Shown piece by piece: positions 45,601-53,176 of a stretch of DNA of 64,000 nucleotides. A program made the position numbers and the translations under genes. Position 1 is the stretch's first letter. Every line of letters begins with the position of its first letter. A model generated the notes under the pieces. The model had not been told where the DNA came from, did no database searches, and saw only the letters and a list, made by a program, of their open reading frames with translations. The stretch spans positions 248,001-312,000 of the forward strand of contig NZ_QSIN01000001.1 of assembly GCF_003469205.1 (NCBI RefSeq), in the 5' to 3' direction. The stretch is from Collinsella sp. AM33-4BH (GTDB taxonomy: Bacteria > Actinomycetota > Coriobacteriia > Coriobacteriales > Coriobacteriaceae).

Positions 45601-46810
45601 CGTACGCGCCGCCCTTCTCCTTAGCGCGGGCCTTAGCGGTATCCCCCACCGCAAAGACGCTCGTATCGTCCTTGGTATTGATGATGGACACGGCCGAAAT
45701 CTCGACCGCACCGGCCTGTTTGACCTTGCTGGAAGTGGTCTTGTTCACCGTGTTGACGCCAGCGTTGGCCTCGACCCTGATGTACTTGCCCTCAAGGTCG
45801 TCGCCCACCACGAGCGAAGCACCCGTCTTGCCCTCGATCTTGGTAAAGCCCGAGTACTGCGAGGTGGATGCGGACCACGTGTAGGTAACCTTGGCGTCGG
45901 CGGGGGCTTGCTGATAATAGCTTATGTACGGAGTCGCCGTCAGGGTGTCGCCTATGCTCGGCGTGTCGCTACTCAGCTTGACGTTGTTAAGCTCCATCTG
46001 CCCGGCACCCAGCACGGGACCGGGGATGTTGTTGGCATTGATACCCGAGCCGGAAGAAACGGACGGACCATAGTAGTCCTTGCCATCAACCGTTACCCTG
46101 CAGATGAAGTATTTGCCTTCCATCGCGGCGGTGACGGTGAGCGACTGCTCGTGGCCTACGACCTCGGTGTAGTCGGCGACATTGCTGCTGGCCCTAGTCG
46201 TACCGGCGAGCCAGGTGTAAGTCCAAGTGCCGGGATTGGCAACGGGCTCAGTCGAAGTGCCGTACCAGTCGTCCTCGACCTCATCGTACATATTTGCCCA
46301 AAGCGTCTCACCGGCCTTGAGCGCGCCCGACTTCGTGGAATAGGAGCTGTCCTTATCCTTGGTATCCTGGATGAAGACCTTGGCCTCGCTCGAAAGCGTT
46401 GTGGCAGACGCGGCGGCAACGGCGTTCTTCTGCTCCGAAGCAGCAGGCGTCGCAGCAGAGTTCTCGGACTCAGTCGCGTTGCCTGCGGCGGTGTCGGCAC
46501 CATTCGCGGCACTCGCAGTTGCGCCCTGATCTGCGCCGGCGTCATCGGCAGCAGCGCTCGCCGCCGCACTGTTCGCGCCGGTGTCGGCAGCGGTGCCATC
46601 GTCGGCCGCCGCGCCCTCGCCGCCCGTCGCAGCCTGCGCCACGGCCTCGGCAATGCCCTCGGCGCCCTCGGCCCAAAGTTGCGCCGGCGTGGTGCCAAAA
46701 GCCATGGCAAAAGCCAGGAACGCCACCAGACCGCGCTTGGCTACGCCGCGGGCAATCGCTCCATGACGACGCCACGAGGCGCGTTGGCACTCATCCTCAA
46801 ACATATCCAT
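39617..46810 (-). CDS. Giant surface protein: Ig-like repeats, three DUF4430 domains, beta-propeller, InlB-type repeat
   Basis: 2,397 residues. N-terminal export signal (KRGLVAFLAFAMAFG), Ala-rich linker to ~140, about seven Ig-like repeats of ~100 residues to ~905 (recurring GKYL/GKYI), further degenerate Ig-like domains to ~1405, three DUF4430 domains at ~1412-1530, 1534-1650 and 1655-1770 (each with GWxLNS or similar, FVNG/FING, and a closing VVWCY/ITWVY/IVWAY), a PQQ-type propeller ~1800-2195 (recurring NGYVYLAV, DGNYLYVG), an InlB-like repeat ~2198-2263 (GYTFAGWYTDEACTE), a Lys/Ser/Asp linker, then a membrane helix and KRR. No LPxTG is seen. ATG at 46810 (or 46804) follows GGAG. A cobalamin riboswitch precedes it, so I infer surface corrinoid capture. 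Confidence 0.85.
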   Translation of the reverse strand: MDMFEDECQRASWRRHGAIARGVAKRGLVAFLAFAMAFGTTPAQLWAEGAEGIAEAVAQAATGGEGAAADDGTAADTGANSAAASAAADDAGADQGATASAANGADTAAGNATESENSAATPAASEQKNAVAAASATTLSSEAKVFIQDTKDKDSSYSTKSGALKAGETLWANMYDEVEDDWYGTSTEPVANPGTWTYTWLAGTTRASSNVADYTEVVGHEQSLTVTAAMEGKYFICRVTVDGKDYYGPSVSSGSGINANNIPGPVLGAGQMELNNVKLSSDTPSIGDTLTATPYISYYQQAPADAKVTYTWSASTSQYSGFTKIEGKTGASLVVGDDLEGKYIRVEANAGVNTVNKTTSSKVKQAGAVEISAVSIINTKDDTSVFAVGDTAKARAKEKGGAYGAFVDASKLNYQWQSSDTKSGTYTDIAGATGETLELTDALGGKYLKCKVSSKIGSSSMANNTGALVAATGSINVTSVTMSPTSGKVEVGSTITATAKAGSTDVTADSHVTWQWYKGTSNTASKCDTPIKGETGNTLTVTAALKGYYVVAKANGGYGEQKPYYAVGPVSVAGQVELYDVQFEGSPATNGVHVGDTLKTKVRKKDGSRYNYIDRTDNVTYQWQYANSSSSYDPAYTDIPGATEAAYTVDAAYAGKYLRVKVTSENTVSSTQKKSSYGGTQSVAPLGPVTLKGQYKLAGIELADKNVTLSVGSKITPSVQVPGSWSGSTKDVPEDAELTMAWYAKGEGDADWTELTDGIDKTDGSLTLTDALVGKRIKVTASALDNTVEWVSSDSVTAAGEYSLLRVIASPQINSDSTHLVSGDSVKATAQAKRADGSTTNGIDVTDQATVAWYAADDAKAPAADWTLLPDMSGAAATVSASAAGKYLKAVATSGSSTVELVSANKVIAAGSLEAAVQKLNDANKQIAVDYSAKGGNVNDVLKAQLADLGFTDIDVKVSEGGVAFKAEDAKATVGISDAQDKTNGNVTFFFIDPNNYTGYNIDGLRNADVAFELSRDGKTEYYLPNKSVQVAWDEAKLQDLLDGAAESLQIDYASGESADGVTQNVTLPYKAGSAKKFSVEWTSSDTERLFVSGYSWEDKTGKVSRASSDRDVTLTAKVTVTSGDIKLAGSHDFVVTVKGDPEKVNADKKALQEKVNAAFTYDNIKYSGTDVVANKDGLTADLQMPRTSTLNLDGKYYEVKYSASTDDITFNGYKGTVYQPLPGAKAANTKITLTVTDKSNSEVTASKTLDFAIAPQDQGELDAELSLMEQAKAGYAAAILNGQDASAVSTDMHAFQKAYLDADGNLAWSYNKATTDSTSPGIVPVDLPGYDAMSGQDWRLFKSSNSSIVSAENLKVTQPQYNTKVVVSSRLTSEKYARYAERYPDNATYAKLANQDVSAKITVLGTSGQNDPEVTATCSVIGIDAKGKQQTWAAATQYTLKNGSTAADLSEELFKQAGLKVDYDPNGSWGWVLNSITSPFDADRTLAYDSATGAYWQLFINGVAASVGAGSYPLDAGDSVVWCYSKYGDAAPTDQLSVSCTVIGQDASGAQQTWAQPTTALVEEGATAADLSEQVFKRAGIGADVQTGSYGWFLNSLTSPFNKSVKLSTVRVNESTWKSWQFFVNGKMANVGAGNYTLKAGDEITWVYGSDGTMPGQVSVSMEIIGKKDDKAQRWTDPSKQVFVGGTTIKDATAAYFDALGIKSEMYDQLGFWGVHSLVSPLDGTKLAGAWSYFVNGVPGSQLDSDYVLKSRDEIVWAYAAGDTVPNPDEVVVNPSAPRPTDWKSDWDGKSNAAVENVSTPTGALASSWTFDWKAYSGATNPNASEPIVVNGYVYLAVNKRLLKINAESGKVLAESKLKTAVGYTSRPIYANGLVIVPLDRGAVQALTADTLTTVWVTDFVSGTAQSNSQLTVDGNYLYVGTVDVDYGKGTYDNGHLTRINILTGAVSWQHVNPNEGYYWTGATVGDDFVLVPTSSGTVEMLSKSTGDVLGSVSVGAIVNSTCVFSDDGSHAYLISRDGKLHVLAISDGDSRDADAASRITEERVVDLGLTGCACAPTMYDGKLIVGGEVAGGSALAIIDPAKDFARTLVTTADGSQLPAGLGGIKGAPLVSAQGKDAYVYFTVNYGESPDFVNYTTGGGVYRYKLGDTEASGVFSATGHNNYCDSPIACDAQGNLYYINDSGTLFKLNAGVKVSFSAGKGSKVDFQTTAVNGSVAKPADPTREGYTFAGWYTDEACTEAYDFSVAVTADMTLYAKWVKNAVNPGGNGGSGSNGGSGNAGAGAGSGNGTNGQQSGGAVSPGQKPVSSTTTTTETKDGKDSKKDSDKSDKKDSKKSDKKSSKSGSKSDTGSSATTAAKKSTAAPAQQSGFNPLAIVGVAAGVIGLAVIGVFVFTKRR

Positions 46811-46954
46811 TTGTCTCCTATTGTCTGAACTTGGGACATTGCCCAGCGGCTGCCCCACGTCATCGCGCATATCGCGCTTGAGTACCCCCATCGGGGTCCC
46901 CCTTCCCTCCAGAGCCCAACGCGTACCGGCGGCATGCGCCGCGGCCGCGTACAA

Positions 46955-47125
46955 GATGGGAGGCGATCCGACTTAACCTTACCGACCCGGGCGCGCCGTC
47001 CGATCTGCGACGCGACCATCCCGGGCCAAGAGGAATTACGGTTACTGGTACAGCCGGGGACTTACACCCCGATTCTCCCAAACGCGCAGGAAAACCGCGC
47101 ATTCGTGCGTCTCCGCACCACCATC
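46955..47125 (-). promoter_or_regulatory. Cobalamin riboswitch controlling the surface operon
   Basis: On the minus strand the core reads GGTGTAAGTCCCCGGCTGTA, then CCAGTAACCGTAA, and later the B12-box-like AAGTCGGATCGCCTCCC near 46955-46977, in the order and spacing of the cobalamin aptamer. A GC-rich hairpin (GCGTACCGGCGG/CCGCGGCCGCGTAC) and further pairing before the start could form the switch. Such elements usually shut expression off when adenosyl- or another cobalamin is bound. Confidence 0.9.
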
Positions 47126-47135
47126 TAGGCCATCG

Positions 47136-47164
47136 ATTATTACTGTCGATATGGTAGCACGCAA
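47136..47164 (-). promoter_or_regulatory. Promoter of the cobalamin-regulated operon
   Basis: TTGCGT (47159-47164) and AATAAT (47136-47141) are spaced 17 bases on the minus strand, just upstream of the riboswitch. Confidence 0.6.
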
Positions 47165-47275
47165 AAGGGCCCCGCACACAGGCGAAGCCCAAGGTACAAG
47201 CTATGGTTTGCGATAGAAAAGGGCGGGGATGAAGTGCCGAGCAAAATAACCCGTTTCCCCGACCCCGGGAAATCG

Positions 47276-49039
47276 CTAACGCTTACCGCCGTGGCTATTG
47301 CGCCAGATCTCGCGGCCCAGCATCAGTGCCAGCGCCAGCGCGCTCACGTAGCCCATAAAGCCAATGACCGGGATACCAAACACAACCGGCTCGATACGCG
47401 CATAGTACACCACCGACGAACCGATAAACAGACCGGCGATCACGATAGCCATCGACATGCGGTCGATAATTCCGCCCAGCTGTCGCAGCGCCTTATCGCT
47501 GCTCATGATCTGCGTGTTCACCTTAAGCTGGCCGCGCGTGAGCATACGCGAAGCCAAGCCCAAATACTCGGCCGCCTCGAGCGAGCCTTTTGCCGCGCGA
47601 TAGCTGCTCGCGGCCAGATCGCGTCCCATATCACGCACGCGCGCATAGGTGCTCTTCTCGTTTTTGATGTGCGTCTGGATGATCTGGATCATGTTGACGT
47701 TGGGCATATACTCGGTCAGCAAACCCTCGAGCGTCACCATGCCGCGGGCGAACATCGTCACCACGCTCGGCAGCTCAACGTCATTTTTGCGCGCCAGATT
47801 GAGCAGCGAGGTCAAAAACTCGCCGATATCTAGGTCCTTAAGGTCAAGGCCCGCAAAGTCAGCCACGATATAGTCAAGATCGGACAAAAAGGCCGAATGA
47901 TCGAGCTCAGCCGAGTCGCCACGCGTCACGGCGAAGCGCATGAGCGAATCCTTGAGCTTGGGCACGTCACCCTCGGCCACGGCGAAAATCATGTCCTTTA
48001 CGATACCGCGATCGTGGCTCGACATGCGTCCGACCATGCCCAAGTCGATAAAGTAGACAATGCCGTCCTTGAGGATGATGTTTCCCGCATGCGGGTCGGC
48101 ATGGAAAAAGCCGTCGTCGAGCACCTGCGTCGAGTAGTCCTCGACAATCGCGGCACCGATCTTTTCCAAGTCATAGCCCTCGGCCACCAAGCGTTCAGGA
48201 TCGGCGATCGAAATGCCGTCGACGTAATCCATGACCACCACGTGCTCGGTGCACAGGTCCAGATAGGATTTAGGGCACGTCACGCCATGAACGCTCTTAT
48301 GGAACTCGTAGAAGTCGTTGAGGTTTTTGGCCTCGGCCAAAAAGTTGGTCTCCTCGCGAAACGAGGTCCACAGCTCTTCGACCACGCCGTGCAGGTCAAC
48401 AAACTGGTCGGTGTTGACGAACTTTGAGACGATACGCACCACCGAACGGATGATGTCGATATCCTGAGCCATCACCTGCTGCGCGCCGGGGCGCTGCACC
48501 TTAACGGCCACGTCCTCGCCGGTCACCAGGCGGGCACGGTGTACCTGCGCGAGCGACGCGCTTCCGAGCGGATTGGGGTCGATCGCGTCGAACATCTGCC
48601 CCAGGCGCTGGCCGTACTCCTCTTCCAGACACCGGAGCACTACCTCATACGGCACCGGCTCTACATCGGAGCGCAGACGACGCAGCTCGTCGCAAAACCG
48701 CTGCGGCAAAATCTCGGAGCGGTTAGCCAGAATCTGCCCCATCTTGACGAACATAGGGCCGAGCTCTTCAAGCAGACGACGCAGGCGCATCGGCGTGAGG
48801 TTGTCCCACACGCGATACTTTTTGATCAGGCGAACGATCTGCCCAATGCGCTCACGACGACCTGCCGGCGTGAGCTGGTATTCCTCATCCGGCGCCATCG
48901 CGTCGGGCTCCTCGGGGACCATATCGACAGCGCGCGGCTTCTTGCGAGCGCCCGAGACGGCGGCATCGACCTCGTCGACAACCGCCGCCTCGTCACCCAA
49001 GGGATCTTGATTGTTGTAATCGGTGGTGGAATCTGCCAT
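47276..49039 (-). CDS. ABC1/UbiB/AarF-family atypical kinase
   Basis: 587 residues. The family marks are FVKMGQILANRSEILP (KxGQ motif), PLGSASLAQVHRA (Ala-rich loop), VAVKVQRPG (ATP lysine), HADPHAGNI and FIDLGMVG (metal Asp). Two membrane helices end the protein. UbiB-type proteins support isoprenoid-quinone or other lipid metabolism through an ATPase-like activity. The first ~60 residues are acidic and disordered. It follows the phasin-like gene by eight bases. Confidence 0.9.
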   Translation of the reverse strand: MADSTTDYNNQDPLGDEAAVVDEVDAAVSGARKKPRAVDMVPEEPDAMAPDEEYQLTPAGRRERIGQIVRLIKKYRVWDNLTPMRLRRLLEELGPMFVKMGQILANRSEILPQRFCDELRRLRSDVEPVPYEVVLRCLEEEYGQRLGQMFDAIDPNPLGSASLAQVHRARLVTGEDVAVKVQRPGAQQVMAQDIDIIRSVVRIVSKFVNTDQFVDLHGVVEELWTSFREETNFLAEAKNLNDFYEFHKSVHGVTCPKSYLDLCTEHVVVMDYVDGISIADPERLVAEGYDLEKIGAAIVEDYSTQVLDDGFFHADPHAGNIILKDGIVYFIDLGMVGRMSSHDRGIVKDMIFAVAEGDVPKLKDSLMRFAVTRGDSAELDHSAFLSDLDYIVADFAGLDLKDLDIGEFLTSLLNLARKNDVELPSVVTMFARGMVTLEGLLTEYMPNVNMIQIIQTHIKNEKSTYARVRDMGRDLAASSYRAAKGSLEAAEYLGLASRMLTRGQLKVNTQIMSSDKALRQLGGIIDRMSMAIVIAGLFIGSSVVYYARIEPVVFGIPVIGFMGYVSALALALMLGREIWRNSHGGKR

Positions 49040-49047
49040 CTGCGCTA

Positions 49048-49464
49048 CTACTCGGCCTCTTCGGCATCCTCTGCATCGTCGGGCTCAACAGACTCGACGG
49101 GCACCGAAGTCACGTTGTCCTCGACCGAATCGACGATGTCGCGCACATGGGCCAGGAAGGCCGTACGCTCGGGGGCGGTCATAACGCGGACGCGCGCCAG
49201 GATGAGCTCATCGAGCACGCGCTGCGCCGCAGTCTCGCCCTGCATGCCCAGGCGCTCGGTCAGGTCGGAGATGGTGCCACCCGCCTGCTCGAACATATCG
49301 GACACGCTGCGGGCGATATCGGGGGTGCCGGCATCCTTGCGGACCTGCTCGCCCTTGGTACCGAGGTCGTCGAGAACCTTCTTGCCGCCCTCGACGGCAA
49401 CGGCGGCGGCGCCGAAGCCCACGTTGATGGCACCGTTAACAAGCTGATCGAGTTTCATAACCAT
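49048..49464 (-). CDS. Phasin-like helical protein paired with the ABC1 kinase
   Basis: 138 residues, MVMKLDQLVNGAINVGFGAA at the start, then predicted long helices (VLDDLGTKGEQVRKD, ISDLTERLGMQGETAAQRV) and an acidic tail (VEPDDAEDAEEAE). The opening and length recall PhaF/phasin-related regulators. ABC1 kinases often sit beside such genes. ATG at 49464 is six bases from GGAG. Function unproven. Confidence 0.65.
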   Translation of the reverse strand: MVMKLDQLVNGAINVGFGAAAVAVEGGKKVLDDLGTKGEQVRKDAGTPDIARSVSDMFEQAGGTISDLTERLGMQGETAAQRVLDELILARVRVMTAPERTAFLAHVRDIVDSVEDNVTSVPVESVEPDDAEDAEEAE

Positions 49465-49555
49465 GGTTGGCTCCAATCATGAACAACTGCATTGGACTTC
49501 TTGTACCCAAGATTGAGTGAACGACACAAAATCGTTTTACCGCCAAGATAGAAAT

Positions 49556-49594
49556 CGAGCGGGCCAAAGCCTTTGACGGCGTTTGCCCCGCTCG
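49556..49594 (-). terminator. Terminator after the C69 dipeptidase gene
   Basis: Minus strand GAGCGGG pairs with CCCGCTC across a ~23-base loop, followed by GATTTCT. Stem is good, T run weak. Confidence 0.5.
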
Positions 49595-49612
49595 TTCGCT
49601 GCAAGGTTGCCT

Positions 49613-51136
49613 TTACCTTACGTTGTCGTTCATCGCGAAAGAGTTCTTCATGGCGCAGCTCGTGGTGTAGAGCACCTTGCCCAACAGGGCATCGGTCTCC
49701 ACGCGCACGAGCTCGGCAAACTCCTCGTTGGCGCGTGCAAGCTCGGCAGGCACCTCGGCCTCGGGCAGAACGGCTACGGCAGCGTCGACGTCATGAATCT
49801 GCTTGTGGCCCATGCCGCCGACCTTCTCCTGATAATCCTCGACTGCGCGGCCGCACTCATGGAAGCGGACGTCGGCCAGCGCGCCGATCAGGCGGTTGGC
49901 CCAGTAGAAGTTTTCGGACGTCACGCGAGCCTGCGTGTCGGCAAAGTACTCGGGCATGGTCTCGACGTTGGCGTACAGCGGAACCAGCGCGTTAAACGAG
50001 TTGGAGCCAAAGGCCATCCACTGCACGGCGCGGTAGGCCGGATGCGCATAGGGGCGCAGCTGCAGCACAGCGAGCTGGCTGTTGCGGTTGATGCCGATGG
50101 GGCGATAGGCGCCACGCGTGGCGGGCGTGCCCTTGCTGCCGTAGCAGTCGTACTCCGTGCCCTGGTAGTGGCTCGAGAGTACGTACTTGATGTCCTCGAT
50201 GGTCACCTTGCGCTCGGGCACGCGGCTCCAGGGAATATCGTCGCTCTCGGGCGTGTAGTCGGCCTCGGGACCGTCCCACACATCGCTGGGGTTAAGGCAG
50301 CGCTGCATATACCAGGCGCGCGGCGTGTTGTAGACGTGGTCGCTGTCGCTGTGCGAGCCAAAGGCCTCGCGCGGGTTGAAGACCGCGGCCGGACCGTCGC
50401 CCTCGACGCCCAGCGTCAGGTCCAGATGCCACTCGGCCATCCAAGCGCGCAGGTCGGCGGAGCACATGTGATCGGCCTGGGCGCCCTCGGCGTCATCCAG
50501 GTCAAAGCTGTCGATACCCAGCTGGTTGGGCATGGTCACATAGGCGTCGTCAGGCACGCGCTTGGCGATCCAGTGGTGACCGCCGATGGTCTCGAGCCAC
50601 CAGATCTCGTCCACGTCGCTAAAGGCGATGCCGTTGTTCTCGTAGGTGCCATAACGCTCGAGCAGGTCACCCAGAATGCGTACGCCGTCGCGGGCGGATT
50701 TGGCATATGGCAGCACCAGGGTCACCATGTCCTCCTCGCCCAGACCGCCGGGCTGCGCCGGAACATAGCCGTCCTCGTCCTCGTTGCCCTTGGCGGGCAC
50801 GTAGTCGACGAGCGGGTCGGCGCCGCGAACGCGCTCGTTGGTGGTGAGCGTCTCGGTTGCGGACATGCCCACATTGAGCTCGTTGAAACCGGCCTCGGCC
50901 CAGATGCCGTGGCCCGGGACAACATCGGGGACGCTCGTGTAGCGCATGGGGTTATCGGGCAGTTCAACGGTCAGGTGACTCAGGACGCTCGTATAGACGC
51001 GCGGCTGCTCGTCGGGATGCACCACACGCATACGCTTGGGCTCAAACACCCCGTTGGACGAATCCTCGTTGCGGGCGACCAACGTCGACCCGTCGTAGCT
51101 CGCGTTCTTACCAACCAAAATCGTTGTGCACGGCAT
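49613..51136 (-). CDS. pepD: C69-family dipeptidase (PepD-type)
   Basis: About 507 residues. The N-terminus MPCTTILVGKNASYDGSTLVARNED is characteristic: Cys3 is the nucleophile of this Ntn-hydrolase family. IWWLETIGGHHWIAKRVPDD and the asparagine-rich middle are typical too. It hydrolyses a wide range of dipeptides. ATG at 51136 lies six bases from AAGGAGG; the ATG at 51142 touches the ribosome site and is unlikely. No signal peptide, so it is cytoplasmic. Monocistronic by layout. Confidence 0.92.
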   Translation of the reverse strand: MPCTTILVGKNASYDGSTLVARNEDSSNGVFEPKRMRVVHPDEQPRVYTSVLSHLTVELPDNPMRYTSVPDVVPGHGIWAEAGFNELNVGMSATETLTTNERVRGADPLVDYVPAKGNEDEDGYVPAQPGGLGEEDMVTLVLPYAKSARDGVRILGDLLERYGTYENNGIAFSDVDEIWWLETIGGHHWIAKRVPDDAYVTMPNQLGIDSFDLDDAEGAQADHMCSADLRAWMAEWHLDLTLGVEGDGPAAVFNPREAFGSHSDSDHVYNTPRAWYMQRCLNPSDVWDGPEADYTPESDDIPWSRVPERKVTIEDIKYVLSSHYQGTEYDCYGSKGTPATRGAYRPIGINRNSQLAVLQLRPYAHPAYRAVQWMAFGSNSFNALVPLYANVETMPEYFADTQARVTSENFYWANRLIGALADVRFHECGRAVEDYQEKVGGMGHKQIHDVDAAVAVLPEAEVPAELARANEEFAELVRVETDALLGKVLYTTSCAMKNSFAMNDNVR

Positions 51137-51219
51137 GCGCATCCTCCTTGAGCGAAGAAGTCAAACGATAACAGTGTATCGCTTCGGCGCAAAAAGGGCG
51201 AAACCACGGCCACAGCAAC

Positions 51220-51458
51220 CCCTGTGTGCAAAAAATGTCAAATATGAGTACTGACACCAATTTAGTAGCAGCTATTTTGCCGGGCGTGGGCGTCGAAAGT
51301 CTACATTTGTACAAAAGTTAGACTATGTAATTCCTCAAAGGTCCAATAAAATAGGGGTCCCTATCGATACTAAATATCGTTAGAGAGCCAAAATGACCTA
51401 AATTATATGCGACTAGCTTGGCAACAGTACTCATATTTGGCATTTTTTGCACACGGCG
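51220..51458. mobile_element. MITE-like element, copy 2
   Basis: Terminal inverted repeats at 51220-51253 and 51425-51458 share the core AAATATGAGTACTG with each other and with copy 1 at 16801; the outer part is GTGTGCAAAAAATG. Next to the left end both copies read CCA-x-TTTAGTA-x-CAGC. The interior is AT-rich, non-coding and otherwise unrelated to copy 1. It fills most of the gap between pepD and folD. Confidence 0.7.
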
Positions 51459-51502
51459 TGTCACGGGAGTATATATCTAACCCCCTAATCAGCCAAAAAT
51501 GC

Positions 51503-52357
51503 CTAGTTCAATGCGCGCTCCGCCGCCTCGATCACGTGTTTGGCGAGAATCGCCGTCGTCACTGCGCCCACGCCGCCCGGCACGGGCGTGATGGCGCCAA
51601 CAATCGGCTCCGCAGCATCAAAATCGACGTCGCCGACCAGCTTGCCGGCGGCCTCGTCCCAGTTAATACCCACGTCGATGATCGTCTGGCCCTCGCGAAC
51701 CGCATCCGCGCCAATCGTACGCGCACGCCCAACCGCGGCAACAACAATGTCGGCAGAACGGCACTCAGCAGCCAAGTCGCGCGTATGCGTATGGCACGTC
51801 GTCACTGTGGCATTGCGAGCCGTAAGCATGGCGGCAACGGGACGGCCAATCACCAGCGACCGACCAACGACCGCGACCTTGGCTCCATCCAGCTCAACGC
51901 CGTAATGGTCCAGCAACGCCAGCACAGCCTCCGCTGTGCAGGGGGCAAAGCCCTCGCCACGCCCCGAAAGCGTGGTAAGCAGCGAGGCCGGCGTCATGGA
52001 GTCAACATCCTTGGCAGGATCGAGTGCCGCGGCAACTGCATCCTCGTCAAGCCCAACGGGCAACGGACGAAACATCAGGCAGCCATGAACAGCGGGGTCG
52101 GCATTGATGTCCTCGATGGCCGCCAACAGCTCGTCCTGCGAAACATCGGCAGGAAGCAAAACGCGGCGAACCTCGATGCCGACCTTCTCGCAGCGCTTGA
52201 GGGCGCCACGCTCGTAGGATAGATCGTCCTCGCGCTCGCCCACACGAACGATGGCCAGCGTCGGCACGATGCCCCGTTCGCGCAGGGCGGCGCAGCGAGC
52301 AGCGAGTTCCTCAGTCAAAGCACGGGCAACGGGAGCACCCTTCAGCAGCTCTGCCAT
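51503..52357 (-). CDS. folD: Bifunctional methylenetetrahydrofolate dehydrogenase/cyclohydrolase
   Basis: 284 residues. FolD converts 5,10-methylene-THF to 10-formyl-THF. The catalytic lysine lies in SYERGALKRCEKVG, and the NADP-binding part contains VVGRSLVIGRPVAAML and the late PGGVGAVTTAIL. ATG at 52357 follows GAGGGG. It begins two bases after the fchA stop, so the two one-carbon enzymes are coupled. Confidence 0.95.
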   Translation of the reverse strand: MAELLKGAPVARALTEELAARCAALRERGIVPTLAIVRVGEREDDLSYERGALKRCEKVGIEVRRVLLPADVSQDELLAAIEDINADPAVHGCLMFRPLPVGLDEDAVAAALDPAKDVDSMTPASLLTTLSGRGEGFAPCTAEAVLALLDHYGVELDGAKVAVVGRSLVIGRPVAAMLTARNATVTTCHTHTRDLAAECRSADIVVAAVGRARTIGADAVREGQTIIDVGINWDEAAGKLVGDVDFDAAEPIVGAITPVPGGVGAVTTAILAKHVIEAAERALN

Positions 52358-52359
52358 GG

Positions 52360-52992
52360 CTATCCCCTCTTCCTGGCGGCGTCGGCGGCGCGGCGCGCCA
52401 GCGCATCGGCGCGCGGCAGCCACGTATCGAGCAGTTCATCGCACGCCGCCTCGAGCTCCTCGGCGCGGGCACGATCCTTCATAGACGTGGTGTTCGCAAA
52501 GAGCGTCAAACTCGCGCCCTGCATGGCAGCGCGGCAGAATACGGCGCCGCACGCCACATCGGACAGCAGTTGGCGCGAACCCTTATCGGCCATGTCCTCG
52601 AGCAGCGCCAGCGCACGACCGCACGCATCCATAATGCGGTACGGCGGCATGGCTGCCACGTGCAGTGCATCCTGAATCGCAGCCGGTCGAGCCGGATCAT
52701 CGCGCGGAATACCGTATGCCGCAGACACCTGGCCGTACGCACGAACGTCCTTGGCAACCAGACCCACAAGCTCCTGAGCCAGCTCGTCTGCCTGGGCAAA
52801 CGCGTGCGTTAGATCGTCTGCGCGATCGGCAAGCGCGGGGTTCGTCGCGCCATAGCGAGCAACCATCCCGCACAGCGAGGCACCCAGTGCTCCCACAAAC
52901 GCGCTGGCGCTGCCGCCGCCGGGAACCGGCTCGCGCGCGGCAAGCGCCTCGGCAAAACCGCGACAGGTTTTATCCATCATCTCTTGGCTCAT
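52360..52992 (-). CDS. fchA: Methenyltetrahydrofolate cyclohydrolase / formimino-THF cyclodeaminase
   Basis: 210 residues starting MSQEMMDKTCRGFAEALAAR, followed by the family motif PVPGGGSASAFVGALGASL. FchA-type enzymes interconvert methenyl-THF and formyl-THF or release ammonia from formimino-THF in histidine or purine degradation. AGAGGTG lies six bases before the ATG at 52992. Co-transcribed with folD. Confidence 0.9.
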   Translation of the reverse strand: MSQEMMDKTCRGFAEALAAREPVPGGGSASAFVGALGASLCGMVARYGATNPALADRADDLTHAFAQADELAQELVGLVAKDVRAYGQVSAAYGIPRDDPARPAAIQDALHVAAMPPYRIMDACGRALALLEDMADKGSRQLLSDVACGAVFCRAAMQGASLTLFANTTSMKDRARAEELEAACDELLDTWLPRADALARRAADAARKRG

Positions 52993-53040
52993 CGAAACAC
53001 CTCTGCCTAGAGCGCCGGTCGCCACGGACCGCGCCGGAAT

Positions 53041-53079
53041 AAAAAATGGGACAACGACGCCAGGAAGCGGTTGTCCCAT
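53041..53079 (-). terminator. Terminator after the zinc-ribbon gene
   Basis: ATGGGACAAC pairs with GTTGTCCCAT; on the minus strand it is followed by a T6 run. It lies ~100 bases after the stop at 53177. Confidence 0.88.
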
Positions 53080-53176
53080 TCATCGATCTTGTCCAAGCCA
53101 GTCTAGCCCATAAGACAAAGGCTGTCAGGAGCTCTGGCTATCGGTGTTTCCGATTGCCGGCTATAGGCACGGGCGC

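Noticed and set aside
46811..46954. N-terminal extension of the giant surface protein back to 46954
   Set aside because: It would run into the expression platform of the cobalamin riboswitch, has no ribosome site, and precedes a normal start with GGAG at 46810.
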